A DNA stretch of 64,000 bases from Christensenella sp. UBA1214 (lineage in GTDB: Bacteria; Bacillota; Clostridia; Christensenellales; CAG-138): assembly GCA_002309375.1 (NCBI GenBank), contig DBXK01000041.1, positions 8,449 through 72,448 of the forward strand, in the 5' to 3' direction. The translations under genes and the position numbers were made by a program. The stretch's first letter is position 1; each line of letters opens with the position of its first letter. The notes beneath the pieces are model-generated. The model saw nothing but the letters and a program-made list of their open reading frames with translations. It was not told where the DNA came from and did no database searches. Of this stretch, positions 53,299 through 62,346 are shown one piece after another.

Positions 53299-53448
53299 TT
53301 ACAGCTTGAAAGATACCTGCTGAGGTGAGTTGCCTGCAATGGCTATGCGCAAGGTGTTGTAAAAAAAGTCTATGCTAATCACCGCTATTAAAACAAAAAC
53401 AGGTAGACTCTTATATTCGCGGAAGGAGAGGCGTAAGGTGCGAAGCAT
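53299..53448 (-). pseudogene. Truncated gene start, possible ABC transporter permease
   Basis: 49 codons on the - strand begin MLRTLRLSFREYKSLPVFVLIAVISIDFF with GAGGTGA seven bases upstream. The opening resembles multidrug ABC permease N-termini with an REYK motif before the first helix. The upstream - strand frame ends LILEENEPKLGALLR-stop ten bases earlier, like the end of a preceding operon gene. Both are fragments. Confidence 0.35.
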
Positions 53449-53682
53449 GGCTTCACCTCATCGAAGAAGAGCACCTAGTTTTGGCTCGTTTTCCTCCAAT
53501 ATAAGGCCTGAATAAGTCGTTGCAGAGTAAGACTCAACGCACGGAAGAGCTTCCTTTTCATCACCTGCGTCGTTCTGGAGACGGTTTACAATACTAAGAT
53601 GCCTCAATGCATCAGTGCCGCTATCGGAGATATTGCCTACGATCCGGAGACATAACAACATTATCAGAGAGGAGTGTTCAAA

Positions 53683-54627
53683 ATGAAAAGTATCAAAACA
53701 ACATCTATCACCGTCGCGGTATCGATCCTTCTTTCGCTTCTGATGATCGCGGCTGTCGCAGCCTGCAGCGCAGTGCGAGAGGAACCGACTCCCGCGCCTG
53801 ACGATCAGCAAGCGCAGGCGACCACGGAACCGACCGAAGCGCCGACGGCCGAGCCGACAGCCGAGCCGACGCAGGAGCCGGAGGAGACCCCGGATCCGCG
53901 GATCCCGGATGAGGAATGGTTTGTTGACCGATCCTGGCAGTATGCGGAGCTTGCAAATCAGACTTTCGGCTATTGCTTCTCAAAGGATCAAAGGGAAGTC
54001 GATAAAGCCGGAAGCATAAGCGATTGGTACATCGTCCGTTTCAAGACCGATGAGAATGACGAGCTGATGTGCGTTTTTGATTATTCATCGGATGACGGGG
54101 AATGGCAGCTGAACGAGCGAACTATCCGAACCGATCTGTCTGAAGAGGCGCTCGAAACGCTTTCCGGTCAGTACAGACCGTGGAATGAATGCGCAGAAGA
54201 AGTCCCCTTGACCGGCCTTGAAATTCGTGTAACTGCCGATGAGCTGGAAGCTGCAGGCTGTCATCTGAGCGGCGGCGAATTGACGGAAGAGGATCTTGCG
54301 TCAATATCCAGATACAGAGCGGAGCTGTTGGCGGCGCAGTATGTTGACTGCCCGGAGGATAATATGTTCCGGTGCTATGAAGCAGACGTATCGGAACTTG
54401 GGCCGGTAACAAGAAGCGGTGATGAGTATTTGCAAGGCTTCCTTCTGATCGTCCGCCCGGTCGAGCCGCGGTGCTTCAGCCTGCAGTACGCCGACGTGGG
54501 CTGCAATATCCTCGGCGACGAATGGGGAGAAGATGCAGGCTGGTTCAGTATTTATTTTCAGGTCAGCACCGTTGTTGAGGCTGACGGCAGCTTTACGCTG
54601 ACAACTTGGTGTACAAGCGGCGATTAA
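53683..54627 (+). CDS. Island lipoprotein B, paralogue of lipoprotein A
   Basis: 314 residues. Lipobox AVAAC with Cys28, linker of EPTEAPTAEPTAEPTQEPEETPDP (about 42-72), and a C-terminal domain with the same plan and cysteine positions as lipoprotein A. Both genes end in a domain with QYADVGCN/YLYFEIDE-type strands and finish with a GSxxxTxxC ending. ATG at 53683 follows GAGAGGAG. It has no block of the island promoter type upstream. Function unknown. Confidence 0.75.
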   Translation: MKSIKTTSITVAVSILLSLLMIAAVAACSAVREEPTPAPDDQQAQATTEPTEAPTAEPTAEPTQEPEETPDPRIPDEEWFVDRSWQYAELANQTFGYCFSKDQREVDKAGSISDWYIVRFKTDENDELMCVFDYSSDDGEWQLNERTIRTDLSEEALETLSGQYRPWNECAEEVPLTGLEIRVTADELEAAGCHLSGGELTEEDLASISRYRAELLAAQYVDCPEDNMFRCYEADVSELGPVTRSGDEYLQGFLLIVRPVEPRCFSLQYADVGCNILGDEWGEDAGWFSIYFQVSTVVEADGSFTLTTWCTSGD

Positions 54628-54669
54628 AGCCGCGCCTCGTTTCCTCCTTCATTTTTGATCAATAACTGG

Positions 54670-54702
54670 CACATGCGCCGCCGCAAGGCGGCGCTTTTGT
54701 CT
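54670..54702 (+). terminator. Terminator after lipoprotein B
   Basis: GCGCCGCC/GGCGGCGC stem followed by TTTTGT. Confidence 0.85.
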
Positions 54703-54710
54703 AACCTCGC

Positions 54711-54776
54711 AAAAATATATTTATTTTCTTTTGTCTCCGATTGCGGTTCTCGATTGTAATAGTATTAAAAAGCGGT
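54711..54776 (+). promoter_or_regulatory. Island promoter block, copy 2
   Basis: AAATATATTT, TTTGTCTCC, TTGCGG, then TCTCGATTGTAATAG and TATTAA. It is nearly identical to the blocks at 58723 and 62249 through about 60 bases. Confidence 0.65.
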
Positions 54777-54808
54777 AAAGCGATCTGTGAAAGGCGGTAG
54801 AAACGGAA

Positions 54809-54880
54809 ATGAAAGATGAACTGATCTATACCGGGCGATACAGGGATCGCGATGAGGAACTGATCGACGAGTGTCTATAG
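54809..54880 (+). pseudogene. Truncated copy 1 of the island small frame (23 codons)
   Basis: Reads MKDELIYTGRYRDRDEELIDECL-stop, matching the first 23 residues of the intact 168-residue gene at 62347. Past the stop the same frame continues ESLDKE-stop-AVL-stop-STAHKDY, which aligns with copy 2 at 58821 (KSIDKEWAVHQSTAHKYY). So it is a further-decayed form of copy 2. Confidence 0.65.
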
Positions 54881-54900
54881 GAAAGTCTTGATAAAGAATA

Positions 54901-54923
54901 GGCTGTGCTTTGAAGCACAGCCC
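54901..54923 (-). terminator. Hairpin at the 3' end of the first propeller lipoprotein gene
   Basis: GGCTGTGCTT/AAGCACAGCC stem; on the - strand followed by TATTCTTT. The same hairpin closes the second unit at 58912. Confidence 0.6.
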
Positions 54924-54963
54924 ACAAAGACTATCTGGTATTGTGTTGATTTTGCAGCTTGTA

Positions 54964-56067
54964 TTACATAGTTATCTTCCAGACGATATATGCATCCTTA
55001 AGTGAAGCGGCAGCATAGACAGATCCATCTGCGCCGAGCTGATAGATAATACAGGGATTCCAACGGTCGTCGTCACCATATGGTATCTCAACTTCGGATG
55101 CGATCTGGCCATCTGCAGCGATCTTCAAAAGCTTCTCGGTCTCTCCGATTTTATTCAAATACAGATTGCCTTCCGTATCCCTTCCAATCAGAATGTAACC
55201 GATATCCGGCAGTATGAGTTCCTTGCCGTTGTTCAGCAGCAAAGTCGTTTTCGTGCCGTTCGCTTCTGGCAGCATCCGGCATATTGTCTCGCTTTTATGC
55301 CAGATCCTGTACATATCGTTGCTCAACCGATAGAACTCATATTCCTCAATGTAATTGCCTTCCCTGCCCATTGTTTCGCAGACTATAAAAGCCGGATCTC
55401 CGTTATCATAATGCTGTGCGCCTACTGCGCAGTTATACAGAAACGCCGCAAAATTGCCTATATAGGGCGTTGTTGTATCATAAATCGTTTCTCCGGTCTC
55501 TAAGCTGAACGCTCCGATCTCTTTGAACAAAACACTGCCTAACGCCACAGTAAAATTGCTTCCGTTATGATCTATGCCATCGCATACGACCCTCCTAACA
55601 AAGCGACCGTTTTTAAAGACCTTGAGATCATAGATTGTCGGCGCGAGATGCCCGACGATTATCGTGTCGCCGTCGAGAGCGAAAATCTCAGGTCCGGTAT
55701 AAAAACCGTTATCGATGCAGTAGCGAACTGCGTTGTTATCTGCGTCTTCCGGCAAATAAGGATTATTCTCTCCCGCATAACAGGGCACAAGCCTCAACAC
55801 TTCTTCAGCACATTTATCAAAACACAATACAACCGTGACCGGCTCTGCGGTCTGCACCGTCGTCGGCTCAGCTGTCGCATCAACGACCGGTTCGATCGTA
55901 GGGTTTGGTGTAGTTGATTCCGCTACAACGGAATCTGCGGTCGGTCCCTCATGAGCGACTTCCGTAGGTGCTGATGAAGCATTTACACCGATACCGGCAG
56001 TGTCTTTGCATGCTGTAATTGAGCAAAGAAACGCTATCAGTATGAAAAGAGCGATGGTTCGTCTCAT
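54964..56067 (-). CDS. Propeller-like lipoprotein, unit A
   Basis: 367 residues. Lipobox SITAC with Cys20, a Thr/Glu/Pro linker (about 33-78), and a beta-rich domain (about 80-367) with YTGPEIFALDGDTIIVGHLAPTIYDLKVFKNGRFV, which parallels GPEAFAVESDVLYVMDTVNKRVLIYSG in the unit B lipoprotein. It lies 63 bases after the propeller/P60 gene and is probably co-transcribed. Likely a surface-bound binding protein. Most divergent of the four propeller proteins. Confidence 0.75.
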   Translation of the reverse strand: MRRTIALFILIAFLCSITACKDTAGIGVNASSAPTEVAHEGPTADSVVAESTTPNPTIEPVVDATAEPTTVQTAEPVTVVLCFDKCAEEVLRLVPCYAGENNPYLPEDADNNAVRYCIDNGFYTGPEIFALDGDTIIVGHLAPTIYDLKVFKNGRFVRRVVCDGIDHNGSNFTVALGSVLFKEIGAFSLETGETIYDTTTPYIGNFAAFLYNCAVGAQHYDNGDPAFIVCETMGREGNYIEEYEFYRLSNDMYRIWHKSETICRMLPEANGTKTTLLLNNGKELILPDIGYILIGRDTEGNLYLNKIGETEKLLKIAADGQIASEVEIPYGDDDRWNPCIIYQLGADGSVYAAASLKDAYIVWKITM

Positions 56068-56130
56068 ATAGAACTCCTTTCATAAATTAAGTAATGTAAT
56101 TAACAGGTCTTGTTGCTCTAAAGCACGCAA

Positions 56131-58056
56131 TCACGGTCCCATTAAAACCGGCATAAGGGGATTCATTGTTTCATAGTTGCAAACAGAACACCGATAAATC
56201 GAGCCGAGATTAACAAACGAATGATAACCAATGTCTTTTCTTTTTCCACATTTATTGCATTCGTGATAGTGGTAAATCTCCGTATGACCATAAGCCAATC
56301 CGTAAAAATGCGATTCATTGAATGAATAACCGCAAATGGAGCAGGTACAGGTATGATTTGAGCCGTTGTCAGTATATGTGTTTTGACATCCACTAATAGC
56401 GCAGGAATATGGACTTTTCATTTTAAATCCCTTCAGGTATGAAAAACTATAAGCCTGCTCAACAACTTTACCGGCTCCGCTAGAAGCATGAATTATGTTT
56501 ACATAGGTGGTACTGTTCCAACTAACGTACAGTACAATATGATGAGCCGCACTATCTGCTCTAACCATGAAGTCCATTGGCTTCATATTAGCAAAATGTG
56601 CCGCTGTTTCTGTACCAGTAGTTGAAACGGTTCCAATATCATAGCCATTCCCATTCATTGCAAAACTATCAGTAGTCCAATAGTTGCTGGACGGAGCATT
56701 ATAAGCATAGCATGCCAATCCGGAACAGTCAAGTCCGGTAGAACCGTAACAGGCCGGGGATTGCAGGTTGCCTGCGGTGTAGTACTTTCCCAAACCATCA
56801 CCGTAGTAAATCTGGTTTAGTTTGCTATCAAAATCGCTTGGTCCATTATGCATTCCCCGACAGTAAGGAATTCCGGTCATTGCCTTATTAGTCGTGACAT
56901 TTCGTTCCTCAGGAGGCAACAAAATCTGATAAGAATTGCCGTCAGGTCCAGTATAAGTCCTTTTGTAACCGTTTTGAGTCGGATTAAACGTCCATGAGTG
57001 GGTCGCACAGTTGCGTGCTCTTGCAAGGACTTGCGATCGCGTTAGAGAAGTAATTGGTACTCCTTTAGTGCTTGCGTTGGATTTACTGTTACTGCAGAGA
57101 GCATATGCTTCTTTTGCTATAGCATCCATATTTGAATCATAGGAAGCACAAAGATTAGGCCTGGTGATATAAATGCCTTCATTAAGACATTGCATCATGT
57201 AAATAGAGCCGTCATCTGACACATATATTTCATCCTCGGGATAAGCATATACATCGTCTTCAGCAACAATGCACCCAACCAGCTCTCCGTTACCGTTGAA
57301 TACTCTGATAGTTTTCTCAAACATTATAACGGGAACCTCAGGAACATATTCATATGCAATGATTACAATCTGCTCTTCAGATCCGCGAACAAACTGTGCT
57401 ATGGTATTATATCCAAGCTCGATTGATACAGGCCTGTCTGTTACACCTTTAACTTCGTATGCCGAACCGCTAACCGCACAGCATGATATCTGACCGATGG
57501 GTTCCCAGTCGTGCGTTTTTCTGTCAAATGCATAGGTCTGAAGGTCGTGGCTGATAAGGACCAAACAACCTCTTTTGTCTTTATAGAGCCTATAAACGAA
57601 GTTTGTGCTAATCCCTTTGGGAAGATCATAGTTCGCAATTGATCCATCTGCAGGGTTCACCTCGTACAGTGAGTCAGTTGAATCATCTGTCAAGTATATG
57701 CAATCGGTAAACACACACATATGCTTTGGCCGGTTAATGCCGGTTAGTTTTACAGTAGCTTTATGTCCATTATGCTCAGTAATAATCCTTCCGTTCAAGG
57801 TGTCAAGTACATATACTACACCATTTTCGACAGCAAATGACTCCGGAGCCACATTTGCAAAACCATCATCCAAATAACCGATGCTGTATTCATTTTTGCC
57901 GCCATCATCTGCCGGAAGAAAAAGCACTTGCTCTGCATCGGATAAACTTGAAGCTTTTTCGTTTAGAGCTGTAATGCTTCTTGAGTTATAAGAAGAAGCG
58001 CTTACAGAGATGAGAACCATGATTATTCCGATTAAACCAGTTGTAAACCGTTTCAT
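56131..58056 (-). CDS. Secreted beta-propeller + NlpC/P60-like + cysteine-rich protein, unit A
   Basis: 641 residues. Signal peptide (about 1-22); propeller-like region (about 40-310) with APESFAVENGVVYVLDTLNGRI and DEIYVSDDGSIYMMQCL; a linker; a papain-like NlpC/P60 domain (about 340-545) with STGLDCSGLACYAY (nucleophile Cys444) and AAHHIVLYVSW (His506); and a C-terminal zinc-type region (about 555-635) with CSICGYSF, HECNKCGKRKDIGYHSF and YRCSVCNYE. P60 enzymes cut peptidoglycan stem peptides. The propeller may position the enzyme. Transcribed from the block at 58546; ribosome site AAAGGAT. Confidence 0.82.
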   Translation of the reverse strand: MKRFTTGLIGIIMVLISVSASSYNSRSITALNEKASSLSDAEQVLFLPADDGGKNEYSIGYLDDGFANVAPESFAVENGVVYVLDTLNGRIITEHNGHKATVKLTGINRPKHMCVFTDCIYLTDDSTDSLYEVNPADGSIANYDLPKGISTNFVYRLYKDKRGCLVLISHDLQTYAFDRKTHDWEPIGQISCCAVSGSAYEVKGVTDRPVSIELGYNTIAQFVRGSEEQIVIIAYEYVPEVPVIMFEKTIRVFNGNGELVGCIVAEDDVYAYPEDEIYVSDDGSIYMMQCLNEGIYITRPNLCASYDSNMDAIAKEAYALCSNSKSNASTKGVPITSLTRSQVLARARNCATHSWTFNPTQNGYKRTYTGPDGNSYQILLPPEERNVTTNKAMTGIPYCRGMHNGPSDFDSKLNQIYYGDGLGKYYTAGNLQSPACYGSTGLDCSGLACYAYNAPSSNYWTTDSFAMNGNGYDIGTVSTTGTETAAHFANMKPMDFMVRADSAAHHIVLYVSWNSTTYVNIIHASSGAGKVVEQAYSFSYLKGFKMKSPYSCAISGCQNTYTDNGSNHTCTCSICGYSFNESHFYGLAYGHTEIYHYHECNKCGKRKDIGYHSFVNLGSIYRCSVCNYETMNPLMPVLMGP

Positions 58057-58545
58057 TATATCCTTTACCTTAACCTTTCTGTATTATATTTGAGTTTTTA
58101 GTTCATCGGCAAATATATTTGCCATTGCGCATTTACCAACTCATTTGTTGGCACTTTAATACCATTTCGCAAGTTAACATATGAGCTTATTGCATTGTAG
58201 ATTAACTACCCTTACAAGGACTGATAGTAGTTCTATTGCTGCAAACAATCAATAATGTTTTTCTAATCAAACATTATTTGTGCTTGATTGTCCGTTAATG
58301 CTAGCTCCATTCAAATTTACGCTTTAGTAAACATTGCAATGCTGATAGTACTTTACACCTCCTTTATCGCTGCGCCAATAAGGCAACTATCATCGTGGTT
58401 ACGTTTTGTTTTCTGCTCTTCTGACATTGAACTCGTCAGAAGTTTTAGGCAACAATTCGCATTAGTATATTACACCTCCTTTGAGAATATTTTTGATTCT
58501 GACAAGCAACGCTCCAGTTGTTAGCCTGATGCATCAAGCGCTGTC
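58057..58545 (-). other. Long AT-rich leader of the unit A operon
   Basis: About 490 bases between promoter block and start. It contains two copies of AAAGGAGGTGTAAnnTACTA on the - strand (about 58352-58371 and 58466-58482), i.e. strong ribosome-site sequences not followed by a real gene; tiny frames of five codons (MFTKA, MRIVA) follow each. It may be a regulated leader. No known riboswitch is recognised. Confidence 0.45.
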
Positions 58546-58612
58546 TTTTGCTGTCTATATCTATTACAATCGAGAGTGCCAGATGGGGACAGGCAAGCGA
58601 TAATATATTATC
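58546..58612 (-). promoter_or_regulatory. Island promoter block, copy 3 (drives unit A)
   Basis: On the - strand: AATATATT, CTGTCCCC (58591-58585), CTCTCGATTGTAATAG and ATATAGA. It faces copy 4 across about 110 bases. Confidence 0.65.
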
Positions 58613-58722
58613 TGCTTCGTTAATGCTTTGACGTTTTTCGATCGCCATCGACCGATCCCGCGGGATCTAATGTGCGATCATTATACGCCCGATGACAACG
58701 CAAACGCCTCAATGCAGCTCTG

Positions 58723-58790
58723 AAAATATATTCATTTTTCTTTGTCCCCGATTGCGGTTCTCGATTGTAATAGTATTAGAAAGCGGTAAA
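58723..58790 (+). promoter_or_regulatory. Island promoter block, copy 4
   Basis: AAATATATT, TTTGTCCCC, TTGCGG, TCTCGATTGTAATAG and TATTAG, then AAAGCGGTAAAGCGATCTG, shared with copies 2 and 6. Confidence 0.65.
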
Positions 58791-58820
58791 GCGATCTGTG
58801 AAAGGCGGAAAAGAACGGAA

Positions 58821-58967
58821 ATGAAAGATGAACTGATCTATACCATGCGATACGGGGATTCGGATGCGGAGCCGATAGATTGGTGCATAAAGAAAAGTAT
58901 TGATAAAGAATGGGCTGTGCATCAAAGCACAGCCCATAAATACTATCCGATTATTCAAACTGTGTAG
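58821..58967 (+). pseudogene. Truncated copy 2 of the island small frame (48 codons)
   Basis: Reads MKDELIYTMRYGDSDAEPID, then WCIKKSIDKEWAVHQSTAHKYYPIIQTV-stop. The first ~22 residues match the intact gene at 62347 (MKNDLIFTKRYKDPDAELIDECL). The frame runs through the hairpin at 58912, so it may still be a short gene, but it lacks the 120-residue body. Confidence 0.55.
58911..58936 (-). terminator. Hairpin at the 3' end of the second propeller lipoprotein gene
   Basis: GGGCTGTGC/GCACAGCCC stem; on the - strand followed by ATTCTTT. Equivalent to the hairpin at 54901. Confidence 0.6.
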
Positions 58968-59015
58968 CGTAGACGAATCTGGCCGCACTTGCTTTCATGA
59001 AAGCTCATTTGACAC

Positions 59016-60119
59016 TCAGACGGCCGTACCGAAATCGATTCGGCAAATCTCCGCCCTATTCTTTAAGCAGTCCATAACATATAGCGTGCCGTTCGAAGAC
59101 ATATATACGTTGTAAATCGGGTTATAGCCAGGTTCTTCCTCCTGGTCGAGCTCCATACAGCGAAGAAGGTTCCCGTCTATATCATACTTACATACTTTGG
59201 TTTGACACTCAAGAATTCCGTCCTGTGTGAATCTGTTATAATAAACGATCAGCCAGATCTCGCCTTTTTCGAGGTCCGCGCGCAGGAATCTCGAGATCGT
59301 ATTCTCGCCGATGTCGATCGTAAACGTGACCTCTGGATAGCCGTACTTCTTGACAGCGGAAAGATTATCTGTCGAGATCGCATAGATCGGCATCCATTCA
59401 CCGGTTTCCGGGTCGATACTGTACTGCTTCATTTCGGACGTAAGCACCGTGAAGCTGCCATCCTCGTTTTCGCCGGTCACCATGTAAAAATCAAGTTCAT
59501 CCATTTCGGGAAGAAACTGTATTGAGCCGATCGGCTGCCATTCCTTATCGTAAACGAATATTTGTTTAAGTGAGAAGTCCGCGATATAAAACCGCGATCC
59601 TCCGACGAAGATATACTCCGGTGAGCGCCAGTAATCGAAGCCAACCGAACTGCGTTCCGCGCCTGAATAAATCAAAACGCGCTTGTTGACAGTATCCATT
59701 ACGTACAGAACATCACTTTCGACTGCAAAGGCCTCCGGTCCGTAGCGGCCGATATCGATTTCATTCGGATCGCACCCGATTTCCAGCGCATAATCGTAAT
59801 TGTCGTAATAGCGAATATCGAACGATGAAGGTCCGTCGTCGCTCTGCGGGACGGTATAGATAAGCGTCCTTCGGCCGGATACCGTGTCTCGACCTGGTTC
59901 CGGAGTGATCTCCGCCGTCGGCTCAGGCGTCGGATCCGGCGTCGGCTGCTCCGTGGCGGTGATCGCTATCAACGACTCAGAGGTGTTCAGCACATCATCG
60001 TTCACGGGTTCAGGTGTGCTGTTTTTCCCTTCGCCGGTCCTGCAGGCGGTAAAGCCTGCCATGAGCAGCATTGAAACAAACAGGATGAAAGCAATAAGTG
60101 AATATGACTGCTTGTTCAT
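59016..60119 (-). CDS. Beta-propeller lipoprotein, unit B
   Basis: 367 residues. Lipobox GFTAC with Cys26, linker of PTPDPTPEPTAEITPEP (about 57-75), then a propeller-like domain with RYGPEAFAVESDVLYVMDTVNKRVLIYSG, SRFYIADFSLKQIFVYDKEW, ENTISRFLRADLEKGEIWLIVYYN and NPIYNVYMSSNGTLYVMDCLKN. The same blocks occur in order in the P60 protein encoded just upstream (GPQAFAVIDNNLYVLDTVNCRVL, YTITRYLNADIDEGIIYVIVYES, NPLYNVYVSNDSTIYVMYCMEN). So this is that propeller without the enzyme, tied to the membrane by lipid. AAGGAGG precedes the ATG. Confidence 0.82.
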   Translation of the reverse strand: MNKQSYSLIAFILFVSMLLMAGFTACRTGEGKNSTPEPVNDDVLNTSESLIAITATEQPTPDPTPEPTAEITPEPGRDTVSGRRTLIYTVPQSDDGPSSFDIRYYDNYDYALEIGCDPNEIDIGRYGPEAFAVESDVLYVMDTVNKRVLIYSGAERSSVGFDYWRSPEYIFVGGSRFYIADFSLKQIFVYDKEWQPIGSIQFLPEMDELDFYMVTGENEDGSFTVLTSEMKQYSIDPETGEWMPIYAISTDNLSAVKKYGYPEVTFTIDIGENTISRFLRADLEKGEIWLIVYYNRFTQDGILECQTKVCKYDIDGNLLRCMELDQEEEPGYNPIYNVYMSSNGTLYVMDCLKNRAEICRIDFGTAV

Positions 60120-60217
60120 GATAATTCCTCCTTATTGGTAGCTTGTTGTCAAAACTCAACATTGACTATCCAAGAACAATCGAAATGCCGAATACGTAAA
60201 ATGTTTAGTTTAATACT

Positions 60218-61990
60218 TTATTCAGCGATTTCGTTGGCGATTCTACCACAGACAGTACACTTATAACGTGTTCCATATGGAATCCAATTATGTAACTCAC
60301 AACCGCTTTTTTCCCCGCAACCGCTTATACAAGCATGCCAGTGATTCAATGCATCAGAAGTATAAACTGAATCATAAGTACAGTAGCCTAAGTGTCCGCA
60401 GTAATACGGTGTTCTATGGCTATAATTTGTAAGATCAGATGTATTTCTGGATCTGTATATAACCTGATTATATCCAGCTTGAGTGCATTCAAACACTTTA
60501 ACTGTACCAGAACTTGCCACCTTATCAAAAAGCATTACATGATTGTTGGGTGATCCTGTGGAAAAGCGCACGAGGAAATCCATTCTCTTCATGTCATTTA
60601 GACTGTTCGGACCGGAGTACCCTTCCGAAATCAACTGACCAGTACCATGATGACCTGTTAAACCATAAACATAGCTCACATATCCGGAACAGTCAAATCC
60701 GCAAGTATCACTAGTGTATGATGCCGAGCCGATGTTACCGGCTATCTTGCCATCATTTTTTTCATCTAAAAATGCATTGAGGCTATCATGGAATCCTCCA
60801 CGGTTATACGGTACGCTGACAATAGTATTTCCAACTGTTGCGTTCTGTATATGTGGCGGAATTGTTAGACCGGTTAGGCTTGGATTCGGGGTATTATTCC
60901 CGCTTACAAGCTGCCAGGTCAGGTTCTTGGCAGCAAGCGCTCGATTACGGAGTTCATCACGCGTAAAACTTGTAAAAGGTGTATAGGATCTTGTGTTGCT
61001 TTCGAAGCTGTCCCTAGCTTTTGCGTAATCATTTGACTTATCGTTTCCTAGATAATTGGCATCAAGGTCAATCGGATTAATCTCAATTCCGTTTTCCATA
61101 CAGTACATAACATAAATCGTTGAGTCATTTGAAACATAGACATTGTAAAGCGGATTAAAGAAACTGTCATCACGATCTATATCTGCGCAACCAATCATAT
61201 GACCCTCAGTATCATATTTGCGGACGGATGCGTTTATCTCGACTGAATCTTTCCCAGGGAAGCTCTCGTAGACAATAACATAGATAATACCTTCATCTAT
61301 GTCAGCGTTCAAATAACGGGTTATTGTATAAGCACCTGTATCCATGCAGAAGCTGCCATTTTTAAATGAGTAAGATTTCTTATCTGAAGTATTGTCCACA
61401 CTGACAGAATACTCTTCAGCCCATGCTTCCAAATTCGGATCGTATGAATAATACACCATTTCATCAGTAAGAATAAAGAGCTTCCCCTCTTCATTCTCCC
61501 ATTCAAACTGATAAAAGTTATCTGCTGCCAAATCATCAGGAAGCATGATCGCCTTTTCATATTTCCATTCTTGGTCAAATACATACATCATTGGATTAAT
61601 CGAATCGACCACATAGATGCAAGAATAACCAATGAAGAACTGAATTGGATGCTCGCAAGGATAAACGGAGAATGCATCAACTTCCTGGCCGGATACAAAT
61701 AGTACCCGACAATTCACCGTATCCAGAACGTAAAGATTGTTATCGATAACAGCAAAAGCTTGAGGCCCAAGGCAGTCATCTTCATCTGCAATATAGCCGA
61801 CATCAAACTCACCATCACCTGCGGGAATTGAAAAATGATTCTGCTTAGATCCAATTGTTGCAGTTTCTGAGTTACAACTCATCTCCGCTTCAAAAAGACT
61901 ATCCCTATGTATGGTAGATTGAGCTGAAGCAGTGTTGGCAAATGCCGCCATCATAAGCAGAACAAGAACGATTGACAATAGTTTTTTCAT
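60218..61990 (-). CDS. Secreted beta-propeller + NlpC/P60-like + cysteine-rich protein, unit B
   Basis: 590 residues. Signal peptide (about 1-23, IVLVLLMMAAFANTASA). Propeller (about 50-310). NlpC/P60-like domain (about 345-525) with GFDCSGYVSYVYG (nucleophile Cys434) and NNHVMLFDKV (His484). C-terminal cysteine/histidine region with HWHACISGCGEKSGCELHNW and YKCTVCGRIANE. Same plan as the unit A protein at 56131. Expected to act outside the cell on peptidoglycan peptides or other gamma-glutamyl/peptide bonds. AAGGAGG lies seven bases before the ATG. The lipoprotein gene follows 98 bases downstream. Confidence 0.85.
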   Translation of the reverse strand: MKKLLSIVLVLLMMAAFANTASAQSTIHRDSLFEAEMSCNSETATIGSKQNHFSIPAGDGEFDVGYIADEDDCLGPQAFAVIDNNLYVLDTVNCRVLFVSGQEVDAFSVYPCEHPIQFFIGYSCIYVVDSINPMMYVFDQEWKYEKAIMLPDDLAADNFYQFEWENEEGKLFILTDEMVYYSYDPNLEAWAEEYSVSVDNTSDKKSYSFKNGSFCMDTGAYTITRYLNADIDEGIIYVIVYESFPGKDSVEINASVRKYDTEGHMIGCADIDRDDSFFNPLYNVYVSNDSTIYVMYCMENGIEINPIDLDANYLGNDKSNDYAKARDSFESNTRSYTPFTSFTRDELRNRALAAKNLTWQLVSGNNTPNPSLTGLTIPPHIQNATVGNTIVSVPYNRGGFHDSLNAFLDEKNDGKIAGNIGSASYTSDTCGFDCSGYVSYVYGLTGHHGTGQLISEGYSGPNSLNDMKRMDFLVRFSTGSPNNHVMLFDKVASSGTVKVFECTQAGYNQVIYRSRNTSDLTNYSHRTPYYCGHLGYCTYDSVYTSDALNHWHACISGCGEKSGCELHNWIPYGTRYKCTVCGRIANEIAE

Positions 61991-62146
61991 AGTTTACCTC
62001 CTTAAGATTTTATATTGTCATTTTTCAGGAATCGATTATATCGAATATCCTGAGCAGTAGTGTTGTATGTTGACCACGCACACCTCCTTTCTCTTTGGTT
62101 TGATTTGGTTGGCAACGGCATAGCTGTTTGCCTGTTGGATTGCGCG
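61991..62146 (-). other. Leader of the unit B operon
   Basis: Contains AAAGGAGGTGTGCGTG on the - strand near 62078-62094, a strong ribosome-site sequence, with a GTG-started frame of 13 codons (MVNIQHYCSGYSI). It parallels the extra ribosome-site sequences in the unit A leader. Confidence 0.4.
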
Positions 62147-62206
62147 CTCTCTATATCTAATACAATCGAAGGTGCTTTTGGGGGACAGAAAAAATAATAT
62201 ATTACA
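62147..62206 (-). promoter_or_regulatory. Island promoter block, copy 5 (drives unit B)
   Basis: On the - strand: AATATATT, CTGTCCCCC, CTTCGATTGTATTAG and ATATAGA. It faces copy 6 across about 40 bases. Confidence 0.65.
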
Positions 62207-62248
62207 GCGAATCTCGCCACGGGGATAGTTCGCCAATTGTTAGTCCGA

Positions 62249-62312
62249 AAAATATATTTGCTTTTCTTTGTCCCCATTTGCGGTTCTCGATTGTAATAGT
62301 ATTAGAAAGCGG
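62249..62312 (+). promoter_or_regulatory. Island promoter block, copy 6
   Basis: AAATATATTT, TTTGTCCCC, TTGCGG, TCTCGATTGTAATAG and TATTAG, followed by the shared leader to the start at 62347. Confidence 0.65.
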
Positions 62313-62346
62313 TAAAGCGATCTGTGAAAGGCGGAAAAGAACGGAA

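Larger units (their letters stand above)
54711..62248. repeat. Two tandem ~4-kb units (54711-58722 and 58723-62248)
   Basis: Each unit begins with the + strand promoter block and small-frame fragment, then a hairpin, then on the - strand a propeller lipoprotein gene, then a propeller/NlpC-P60 gene, and ends with a - strand promoter block. A third block at 62249 starts the intact small gene. Unit proteins are clearly related but diverged, so the duplication is old. Confidence 0.75.
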
